5,051 nucleotides of DNA from the NCBI GenBank assembly GCA_027858275.1, contig JAQIDA010000006.1, positions 1 to 5,051 on the forward strand, written 5' to 3'. Numbering within the stretch: position 1 is the stretch's first letter; each line of letters starts with the position of its first letter. Below the pieces are notes generated by a model. That model saw only the letters and a list, made by a program, of their open reading frames with translations. It did no database searches and had not been told where the DNA came from. The DNA is from Candidatus Kapaibacterium sp. (GTDB lineage: Bacteria > Bacteroidota > Ignavibacteria > Kapaibacteriales > UBA2268). The translations under genes and the position numbers were made by a program. Below, one piece after another: positions 1 to 5,051 of the stretch.

Positions 1-301
1 ATTTCTAATACTTTCTTTTCTCATCCGAGCCGCTCTTTATATTTATTATCCACTAATTTTCAATAGCTTACACCAAAGCAAACTGAAACACGGTTATCAG
101 TAGTATTTATTGGATGTAATTTGGAAGGGTCGCAATAATGGAAATCAAATATATTTATCAGTAAAAATACCCTTCCTTCTGCTATACGCTAATAGTACAA
201 TTTATTATTATTCTATGTAAATTGTTTGTCTGAGCTAAGTCGCATAAATTACATCATATTCTAGAGGATATGGAGTTTTCTTCAATTTGTAATAATAATT
301 T
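1..301. other. AT-rich region without a supportable gene
   Basis: No open frame of convincing length or composition is present on either strand. The region contains an inverted repeat (123-130 with 169-176, listed separately). It also has a weak promoter-like pair upstream of the lipoprotein remnant: TTGTTT at 222-227 and TAAATT at 245-250, spaced by 17 bases. The pair matches 3/6 and 4/6 of the sigma-70 consensus, which is expected often by chance in DNA this AT-rich. No T-tract terminator, tRNA or recognised riboswitch is visible. Confidence 0.6.
123..176. repeat. 8-bp inverted repeat, 38-base loop
   Basis: GGAAGGGT at 123-130 is the exact reverse complement of ACCCTTCC at 169-176. The loop is AT-rich and contains a 10-bp self-complementary core (AAATATATTT) that could form an inner stem. 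The GC-rich arms stand out from the surrounding AT-rich DNA. No U-run follows the right arm, so it does not look like an intrinsic terminator. It may be a structured RNA or DNA element, or chance. Confidence 0.3.
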
Positions 302-659
302 TTGGACAAAAAATTACAACAAAAAGAGTTTTAATAATTTTGGCATGCTTAATTGTTTCGTTGGGCTTTGTGGCTTGTAGTAGCAATCCGGTTGCAGAAG
401 TCTCAGTTATTCAAGAAATTCTTGATAATAATAGATTTATTAAACCATTTAAGACTAATAAAATCAGTGAGATAGTAGAACCGATTCTTGCATACGAAGA
501 AGACGGTTGCTTTTTCAAGGAATAGGTAAAGATCATGGAAATCCTGTAGATTAACTACACTCCGGGGAAAGAGTCAGATATCGAAGAAAGATTCTTAATC
601 CTCTTAATCCTGCGAATCCCTATAATCCTGTTCAAAAATATTATAATTCAAAAAAGTAA
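302..659 (+). pseudogene. Frame-broken small lipoprotein gene remnant
   Basis: The only uninterrupted part of any length is 340-525 (61 codons from a TTG), but that start lies inside a lipoprotein signal peptide. Reading upstream in the same frame adds KRVLII before LACLIVSLGFVACSSN, a basic and hydrophobic stretch ending in a lipobox-like FVAC. The natural start, TTG at 302 followed by GAC AAA AAA, is in another frame; joining them needs a shift at the A-run 321-325. After TAG at 523-525, coding-like sequence continues in frame -1 from the T-run 511-515 (GIGKDHGNPVD). It then appears in the first frame (NYTPGKESDIEER) and again in the -1 frame (ILNPLNPANPYNP...), ending at TAA 657-659. About 115-120 residues can be pieced together across four single-base shifts, two of them at homopolymers. 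I infer a decayed lipoprotein of unknown function. The alternatives are sequencing indels, or a genuine short protein ending at 525. Confidence 0.5.
597..632 (+). repeat. Four 9-bp tandem units encoding Asn-Pro-x
   Basis: AAT CCT or AAT CCC recurs at 597, 606, 615 and 624, exactly every nine bases. In the frame ending at TAA 657-659 it reads NPL-NPA-NPY-NPV. The strict codon-phase periodicity supports that frame as the formerly or actually translated one. The units lie at the C-terminal end of the lipoprotein remnant, followed by a short basic tail ending in SKK. Confidence 0.6.
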
Positions 660-781
660 ATTCATGTATTTTTTATTTCAGATATTTTTGTAATTTGCTT
701 TCATGAAAAAGTAAAAATAAATGATAGAGATATCTCAAGTTAAGATTCTCAAATTTAATTAAGTTTTTGGAGATTTAGATA
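660..781 (+). promoter_or_regulatory. Leader region of glutamate dehydrogenase gene
   Basis: This is the 122-base AT-rich gap between the lipoprotein remnant and glutamate dehydrogenase, and it must hold the latter's promoter if the remnant has none. It contains a perfect 10-bp palindrome GAGATATCTC at 727-736. A weak -35-like TTGCTT lies at 695-700, with a poor -10-like TAAATG at 718-723. GGAGA at 769-773 is a Shine-Dalgarno-like site with eight bases before the ATG at 782. The ribosome site is credible; the promoter boxes are only suggestive. Confidence 0.35.
727..736. promoter_or_regulatory. Perfect 10-bp palindrome, possible operator
   Basis: GAGATATCTC is its own reverse complement and lies 45 bases upstream of the glutamate dehydrogenase start codon. 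That is a reasonable place for a dimeric regulator to bind near the start of transcription. A 10-bp palindrome can occur by chance, and no regulator is encoded in the window. Confidence 0.2.
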
Positions 782-2068
782 ATGACAGATCACTCATTCA
801 ACCCATTCAAAATGGCACAGGATCAGTTTGACGCAGTAGCGGAGAAATTGGGCTTGGACGACGGCACACGCGAATTCTTGCGCACACCGAATCGCGAATA
901 TCATTTCAACATTTCCGTTCGTATGGACGACGGCAGTTACAAAGTATTCAAAGGTTTCCGTTGCCAGCACAATGACGCTCGCGGTCCTGCCAAAGGCGGA
1001 ATCAGATTCCATCCTCAGGAAACTGTGGATACTGTAAGAGCTTTGTCAATGTGGATGACCTGGAAAACAGCTGTAGTTGATATTCCTTTAGGCGGCGGTA
1101 AAGGCGGCGTTATTTGCGATCCTCACAACTTGTCATTGAGAGAACAAGAAGCGATTTGCCGCGGCTGGGTTCGCCAAATAGCTCCGAATATTGGTCCTTT
1201 GCAGGATGTTCCCGCACCTGACGTTATGACAAACGGTCAGCACATGCTCTGGATGCTCGACGAATACGAAAAAATTTCAGGCGGAAGATATCCCGGTTTT
1301 ATCACAGGTAAACCTGTCGGTATGGGCGGATCATTAGGCAGAACAGAAGCCACAGGTTACGGCGCTGTATATTGCTTGAGAGAAGCTTTGATCGAAAAAG
1401 GCGTTGATGTTAAGAACACAACTGCTTCAATACAGGGTTTCGGAAACGTTAGTCGGTACGCAATCGAACTTTATACTCAGTACGGCGGAAAAGTTATCGC
1501 AGTTGCCTCATGGGACAACAGCGAAAAGAAAGCTTACACATTCAAAAAAGAATCCGGTATCAATCGTGACGAACTTTTAGGTATAACAAATAAATTTGGC
1601 GAAATTGACAAAACTAAAGCTGCTGCAATGGGTTATGAGATCCTCGACGGCAATGCTTGGATTCAGCAAGATGTTGACATCTTAATCCCTGCCGCTATGG
1701 AAAATCAGGTTAACGCAGAAACAGCACCAATGATCAAAGATACTGTAAAAGTTATCCTTGAAGGCGCTAACGGCCCGACGACTCCCGAAGCTGACGAAAT
1801 CATCAAAGAAAAAGGCATCTTAATGATTCCTGATTTCTTGGCAAATGCCGGCGGCGTAACTTGCTCATACTTCGAACAGGTACAGTGCAACACAAATTAC
1901 TTCTGGCCAAAAGAAGAAGTCCTCACAAAATTGGATGAAAAAATGACTGCCGCTTACAAAGCAGTATCAAAAACAGCTAAAGATCAGAACGTCTACATGA
2001 GAGACGCTGCTTATATTATCTCCATCGCTCGCGTAGCAGAAGCTTGCAAAATGCGCGGTTGGGTATAA
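782..2068 (+). CDS. gdhA: Glutamate dehydrogenase (Glu/Leu/Phe/Val dehydrogenase family)
   Basis: Catalyses reversible oxidative deamination of glutamate to 2-oxoglutarate and ammonia with NAD(P), linking nitrogen and carbon metabolism in the cytoplasm; the family is typically hexameric. The 428 residues match the usual length of the short bacterial enzyme. The substrate domain (about 1-185) carries KGGIRFHP (K71), TWK (K95), PLGGGKGG with the catalytic-type K107, and DVPAPDV with D147. These positions correspond by motif to the conserved lysines and aspartate of clostridial glutamate dehydrogenase. The nucleotide domain (about 190-350) has QGFGNVS at 218-224. NAGGVTCSYFE (356-366) includes S363, at the position that binds the substrate's side-chain carboxylate, which favours glutamate over leucine or phenylalanine. 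The ATG at 782 follows GGAGA at 769-773 at normal spacing. No frameshift or missing key residue is seen. The second beta strand ends VASWDN, where D245 might favour NAD, but cofactor choice is uncertain. A strong terminator follows, so it is probably transcribed alone. Confidence 0.96.
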   Translation: MTDHSFNPFKMAQDQFDAVAEKLGLDDGTREFLRTPNREYHFNISVRMDDGSYKVFKGFRCQHNDARGPAKGGIRFHPQETVDTVRALSMWMTWKTAVVDIPLGGGKGGVICDPHNLSLREQEAICRGWVRQIAPNIGPLQDVPAPDVMTNGQHMLWMLDEYEKISGGRYPGFITGKPVGMGGSLGRTEATGYGAVYCLREALIEKGVDVKNTTASIQGFGNVSRYAIELYTQYGGKVIAVASWDNSEKKAYTFKKESGINRDELLGITNKFGEIDKTKAAAMGYEILDGNAWIQQDVDILIPAAMENQVNAETAPMIKDTVKVILEGANGPTTPEADEIIKEKGILMIPDFLANAGGVTCSYFEQVQCNTNYFWPKEEVLTKLDEKMTAAYKAVSKTAKDQNVYMRDAAYIISIARVAEACKMRGWV

Positions 2069-2106
2069 ATTAGATCTGTCAGATATTTCAAATTTGGAAT
2101 ACAATT

Positions 2107-2141
2107 ACCATCCGAAGATTTTTTCTTCGGATGGTTTTTTT
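2107..2141 (+). terminator. Rho-independent terminator after glutamate dehydrogenase
   Basis: An 11-bp perfect stem (2108-2118 CCATCCGAAGA with 2124-2134 TCTTCGGATGG) closes a 5-base T loop and is extended by one A-T pair (2107/2135). A run of seven T residues (2135-2141) follows. It sits 38 bases past the glutamate dehydrogenase stop codon, separating that gene from the TPR gene. On the minus strand the stem is not followed by a good T-run, so it acts mainly in the + direction. Confidence 0.93.
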
Positions 2142-2273
2142 ATGGACTGATGTATTTGCTTTTCTATGAATTGCGCAGAGTCGAATTGTTTGTGGAAAAG
2201 TCTCTGTTGGTAGTTATAAAAAAAAGTGGCAATTTTGCAGTAATGGAATTGTGATTATAAATGAAAATAATAA
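2142..2273 (+). promoter_or_regulatory. Probable promoter region of the TPR gene
   Basis: Because the preceding gene ends in a strong terminator, the TPR gene needs its own promoter in this interval. A TATAAA at 2215-2220 is the best -10-like candidate. No good -35 box stands at 16-18 bases; TTTG at 2189-2192 is nearby. If the host is a Bacteroidota relative, its promoter consensus differs (TTTG and TAnnTTTG), and TAGTTATA at 2211-2218 is only a partial match. No clear Shine-Dalgarno site precedes the ATG; the last 20 bases are A-rich. Confidence 0.3.
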
Positions 2274-3719
2274 ATGAGCGCTACAGGCTTCGAAGAAGAG
2301 AACTCTGAGAATAACGAAAAATTATTGGAACAGAAGTATCTGACATGGAAGAAGTATATCAAATCTTCAGATTCGCTGAACGATATAGAAGTCCCTTACG
2401 GTGAAGAACTTAATCCTGATTTATTGGAAAAACTTGTTCTGTATTGTCTAGATAATAATTATCTGGATGATGCCGCAGTTTTTTGTAAAACCTGGATTGA
2501 ATTAGCTCCATATTCTTCTGACCCTTATCTCAGATTAGGGATTACTTGTTTGACTCAAGGAAAAATTGATGAAGCCGGGGAGTTAGTCGAAAGAGTTCTT
2601 GCCCTCAACCCTTCTGATATTGAAGGTCTTATCTATAAGTCATTGATCCTCAGCCTAAGCGGCGAGCATGAAGAGGCTTTAGAAGTCATCAATTATGCCG
2701 AAATTTTAGATCCCGAAAGTTCTGATATTCTCTATCATAAAGGTTTGATTTATGAAGCTATGAGTGATTACGCGTCAGCCATTGATTGGTTTGAGCGCAC
2801 CGTCAGTAAGGGAGTTCTGCTGAAAGAGTCATATATCGAAATGGCCTATTGCCATCACAGTCTGTATAATTATGAAAGATCAGAACAGTACTATGAGAAA
2901 GCTATAGACGAAGACCCTTTCGACTATGATCAGTGGTATAATCGAGGAATTGTCTGCCAGCAATCGAATAAATATAAAGAAGCAATAGAATACTTTGATA
3001 TGGCTTTAGCGATCAAAGATGATTTTTTCCTTGCTCTGCACAATCGAGCAAATGCCCACGGAGTTCTCGGCAAATACGGCGACGCGATTGACGATTATCA
3101 AGAAGCGTTGAAGCTTCGTCCGAACGACATTGAAACTATTCATTGTCTTTCCGGATTGTATGCAGACACCGGCGATTATGAAAAAGCAATCGAAGGATTT
3201 ACAAATGTATCCGAATTGCACCCCTCTCATTATGAAGCATATTTTGGCAGAGCAGTATGTCATGACGCTTTGGAACAGTATGAAGAAGCACTTGCCGATT
3301 TTGATAAATCATTAGAATTCTTTGACGGAAATCCTGACGCTTGGTACGCCAAGGCGGATCTCCTGAATAATATCGGCAAAGCAGACGAAGCTCTGATTTG
3401 TTACCAAAAATCATTGGCTCTTAACTCTAATAATGCCGAATGTCTTTATGACTATGCTCGTGTTCTTTACGATATGAACAATCACGCCGAAGCTGAAACA
3501 GTCTTCTTGAAGTTGATAGAACTGTCTCCGGAATGGTCGGAAGGATATTATTCTCTTGCGAAGATTTACGCAGAGAATAAGAGTTTTGACAAAGCAGTAA
3601 AATTTCTGAAAAGAACATTCCTGATTGATCCGGCCAAAAAGAACATTTTCCTTCGCGAATTTCCCGAAATCATCGGCGAAAATGAACTTTCGCATTATAA
3701 AACCGCAATCCTTCAATAA
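2274..3719 (+). CDS. TPR-repeat protein, 12 consecutive repeats
   Basis: A 481-residue protein made almost wholly of tetratricopeptide repeats, helical hairpins that stack into a superhelix and bind partner proteins or peptides. No enzymatic domain, signal peptide or membrane segment is visible, so it is probably a cytoplasmic scaffold or adaptor; its partner is unknown. The repeat-end position, usually Pro, recurs at residues 79, 113, 147, 215, 283, 317, 419 and 453. The intervening positions 181, 249, 351 and 385 hold other residues. This gives twelve 34-residue units in unbroken register from about residue 48 to 455. Well-formed units include 218-251 (WYNRGIV...YKEAIEYFDMAL) and 252-285. 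The N-terminal 47 residues are acidic and probably helical. The C-terminus reads IDPAKKNIFLREFPE, an ending I associate from memory with TPR proteins of Bacteroidota relatives. The ATG at 2274 is immediately preceded in frame by TAA (2271-2273), so the start cannot lie upstream. The gene stands alone between a terminator and a downstream gap of 132 bases. Confidence 0.92.
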   Translation: MSATGFEEENSENNEKLLEQKYLTWKKYIKSSDSLNDIEVPYGEELNPDLLEKLVLYCLDNNYLDDAAVFCKTWIELAPYSSDPYLRLGITCLTQGKIDEAGELVERVLALNPSDIEGLIYKSLILSLSGEHEEALEVINYAEILDPESSDILYHKGLIYEAMSDYASAIDWFERTVSKGVLLKESYIEMAYCHHSLYNYERSEQYYEKAIDEDPFDYDQWYNRGIVCQQSNKYKEAIEYFDMALAIKDDFFLALHNRANAHGVLGKYGDAIDDYQEALKLRPNDIETIHCLSGLYADTGDYEKAIEGFTNVSELHPSHYEAYFGRAVCHDALEQYEEALADFDKSLEFFDGNPDAWYAKADLLNNIGKADEALICYQKSLALNSNNAECLYDYARVLYDMNNHAEAETVFLKLIELSPEWSEGYYSLAKIYAENKSFDKAVKFLKRTFLIDPAKKNIFLREFPEIIGENELSHYKTAILQ

Positions 3720-3851
3720 AAACATAATCTTTCTTTTAAATTCATGTAACATTTTCTATATTGGTGTGTTATAATAGGAGTGTGCTGTTATCGGACAGAT
3801 GTGTTCCGTTCGAATTGAAATAATTATACTGTGATAAATTTGGGGAAGATT
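3720..3851 (+). promoter_or_regulatory. Promoter region of the right-hand lipoprotein gene
   Basis: TATAAT at 3770-3775 is a perfect -10 box and is preceded by TGT at 3767-3769, giving the extended -10 form TGnTATAAT, which can work without a strong -35. Upstream, only weak -35-like sequences are present (for example TGTAAC at 3745-3750). Transcription from here would leave an untranslated leader of about 70 bases. GGGGAAG at 3842-3848, just before the ATG, is a partial Shine-Dalgarno match. No terminator hairpin is visible after the TPR gene, so some read-through from it is possible. Confidence 0.45.
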
Positions 3852-5051
3852 ATGAAAAAGTATCTGCTTTTTGGTCGCAAAGTTTTGTTAAGCTTGTTTG
3901 CGGTCTTGGTTTTGATAGTAGCTTGTACAGAAAGTACAACTGAGCCTGTTTTTGAGAATACTGTCGCGGGGATTTTGACTGACACATACGGAATGGCTGT
4001 ACCCGGCGCGTTCATAGAAGCCTCCATGAAAACGACTAATCTGAAAGGCGCGAATATTGCTAACGTATTTGCAACTGATACAACAGATGAAAACGGCAGA
4101 TTTGATTTGTCTGACTTGCCCGACGATCTGACTCAGATTGCAATAAGAATATCACATCCTGATTTCGATGAAGTTCTAACGGATTTAGAAACATTGAGAT
4201 CTGATAATGATAAGTCGAATATCCAAGTTGTGATGAATCAAAAAGATGAATGTGTCGGCAAAATTGAATTGACGATCACTGACAAAAACGAAACTCCTCT
4301 GTCGGGAGTTGAAGTAAAATTGAGAAGAAACGGCGAATTGGTCCGCTATTCGGAAACAAATTCAGAAGGCGTATTATTATTTGAAAATGTATGTCCCGGT
4401 GAATACGGATTACGTATCTTCAATGACGGATATTCCGTTATTGAAAAAGGAATTAATGTTCCGGAAAATGACTCAACTCTTATCAAATTACCCATTACTC
4501 TAAGTGCCGTAGGTGAACCTGATTCTTGCTGCGACGGCAAAATATATCTGATTATTAAAGACGAAGTAACAAAAGAGATTCTTGAAGGAGCTCATGTTAC
4601 TATTTGGAAAAACGGGGATAAACTTGATATAAAAATCTCTGAAGGCGAATTTGTTTTATTCGAAAATCTATGCGAAGGCACATACGCATTTGATATTGTT
4701 TTGGAAGGCTATAAACACATAGAATTCTCCATAGAAATCGGCTGTAACGAAACTAAAGAAGTTGTCAAATATCTCAAGGGCGAAGCTGATCAGGATACCT
4801 GCTGTAACGGCAAAATATATGTAATCCCAAGAGATGCTGAAACAGAAGAATTGCTCAAAGGGGCAATGGTAAATATATTTAAAGACGGTCAGAAAATTGG
4901 GTCGAAAATTGTAGAAGAAGGATATGTTTTATTCGAAGATTTATGTCCCGGCAAATATAACTTAAATATAATCATGGAACACTACAAAGGGCCGGAATTC
5001 TCCGTAGAACTCGAATGCAACGGTGTAGCAGAAATTCATAAAGATTTGATT
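3852..5051 (+). CDS. Multi-domain lipoprotein with cysteine-paired repeats, partial at right edge
   Basis: The frame is open from the ATG to the window's end (400 codons, no stop), so the C-terminus is missing. Residues 1-25 form a lipoprotein signal: MKKYLLFGRK, a hydrophobic core, then lipobox IVAC with C25 as the lipidated residue. The product should therefore be exported and membrane-anchored. Residues about 36-130 form a first domain with the pattern of carboxypeptidase-regulatory-like (prealbumin-like) beta-sandwiches: VAGILTDTYGMAVPGAFIEAS, then TDENGRFDLSDLP. Three further related repeats follow, starting near residues 133, 226 and 317. Their shared pattern is CxGKIxxxxxD, L.GA.V.I.K.G, then EG.VLFE.LC.G.Y. 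Such domains usually act as structural spacers or in adhesion and binding; no enzyme or ligand site is recognisable. Cysteines occur only at equivalent positions in the repeats, suggesting disulfides. Exact family and role are unknown. Confidence 0.88.
   Translation, partial: MKKYLLFGRKVLLSLFAVLVLIVACTESTTEPVFENTVAGILTDTYGMAVPGAFIEASMKTTNLKGANIANVFATDTTDENGRFDLSDLPDDLTQIAIRISHPDFDEVLTDLETLRSDNDKSNIQVVMNQKDECVGKIELTITDKNETPLSGVEVKLRRNGELVRYSETNSEGVLLFENVCPGEYGLRIFNDGYSVIEKGINVPENDSTLIKLPITLSAVGEPDSCCDGKIYLIIKDEVTKEILEGAHVTIWKNGDKLDIKISEGEFVLFENLCEGTYAFDIVLEGYKHIEFSIEIGCNETKEVVKYLKGEADQDTCCNGKIYVIPRDAETEELLKGAMVNIFKDGQKIGSKIVEEGYVLFEDLCPGKYNLNIIMEHYKGPEFSVELECNGVAEIHKDLI
4248..4526 (+). repeat. 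Lipoprotein repeat 1 (two-cysteine form)
   Basis: Encodes residues 133-225. It begins ECVGKIELTITD and has SGVEVKLRRNG and EGVLLFENVCPGEYGL. It contains only C134 and C181. The positions of the first and last cysteines of the later repeats are filled by E133 and by the NVPEND stretch. At about 93 residues it is slightly longer than repeat 2. Confidence 0.75.
4527..4799 (+). repeat. Lipoprotein repeat 2 (four-cysteine form)
   Basis: Encodes residues 226-316, 91 residues. It begins CCDGKIYLI and continues with LEGAHVTIWKNG, EGEFVLFENLCEGTY and EFSIEIGCNET. Cysteines are C226, C227, C274 and C298. It is clearly homologous to repeat 3 in protein sequence, but the DNA has diverged, so this is not a recent duplication. 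Confidence 0.8.
4800..5051 (+). repeat. Lipoprotein repeat 3 (four-cysteine form), cut by window edge
   Basis: Encodes residues 317-400 and continues beyond the window. It begins CCNGKIYVI and has LKGAMVNIFKDG, EGYVLFEDLCPGKY and EFSVELECNG. Cysteines C317, C318, C365 and C389 sit at the same relative positions as in repeat 2. More repeats may follow outside the window. Confidence 0.8.

Noticed and set aside
1..24. Possible minus-strand gene start (ATG at 24-22, reading MRKESIRN off the left edge)
   Set aside because: Only eight codons are visible, with no convincing ribosome site, so it cannot be told from chance.
139..165. Mini-ORF MEIKYIYQ inside the inverted-repeat loop
   Set aside because: Eight codons, no ribosome-binding site, and no sign of a leader-peptide arrangement with a downstream gene.
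794..1012. Minus-strand open frame of 72 codons within glutamate dehydrogenase
   Set aside because: It is a shadow of a strongly supported coding gene on the other strand, with no protein-family features.
3411..3752. Minus-strand open frame of 113 codons overlapping the end of the TPR gene
   Set aside because: It lies almost entirely antisense to well-formed TPR repeats. Its composition (rich in F, R, I, K and C) is typical of a reverse-strand shadow.
3790..3808. Short imperfect hairpin CGGA...TCCG in the lipoprotein leader
   Set aside because: Only four pairs with a mismatched interior; too weak to call a regulatory structure.
3824..4540. Minus-strand open frames (3824-4027 and 4346-4540)
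   Set aside because: Both are antisense to the lipoprotein frame, which has a signal peptide and repeat domains.
1..5051. Defence, CRISPR, transposon, phage or toxin-antitoxin system
   Set aside because: No regularly spaced direct repeats, transposase, integrase, nuclease or toxin motif is visible. The intact genes are metabolic, scaffold or surface lipoprotein genes.

Overview
The window reads as chromosomal DNA from a low-to-moderate GC bacterium with AT-rich intergenic regions. Two features point loosely to the Bacteroidota/Chlorobi (FCB) side of the tree. One is a long TPR protein with a C-terminal 'IDP..K..F...FPE' ending, which I associate from memory with TPR proteins of that group. 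The other is a set of lipoproteins with carboxypeptidase-regulatory-like (prealbumin-like) domains. This placement is an inference, not a measurement. There are no tRNA or rRNA genes, CRISPR arrays, transposases or phage genes. All genes that can be supported lie on the + strand.

Layout. Bases 1-301 are AT-rich and hold no supportable gene, only a long-range inverted repeat. Bases 302-659 look like the remains of a small lipoprotein gene. A lipoprotein signal peptide, a middle section and an Asn-Pro-x repeat tail are all readable, but they lie in different frames, so at least four single-base shifts would be needed to join them. Bases 660-781 form the AT-rich leader of a complete glutamate dehydrogenase gene (782-2068). 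That gene ends at a textbook Rho-independent terminator (2107-2141). A 481-residue protein made almost entirely of TPR repeats follows as a separate unit (2274-3719). After a 132-bp gap with a candidate extended -10 promoter, a lipoprotein gene starts at 3852 and runs off the right edge. Its visible 400 residues contain a lipobox, one cysteine-free domain and three homologous cysteine-containing repeats.

How the genes relate. The terminator after glutamate dehydrogenase and the large gaps argue against a single operon. Glutamate dehydrogenase is central nitrogen and carbon metabolism. The TPR protein is a cytoplasmic scaffold with no catalytic domain. The right-hand lipoprotein is an exported, lipid-anchored surface or periplasmic protein. 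I see no sign that these form one defence, mobile or biosynthetic system. The two most unusual items are the frame-broken lipoprotein remnant and the pattern of paired cysteine gain or loss in the right-hand lipoprotein repeats.
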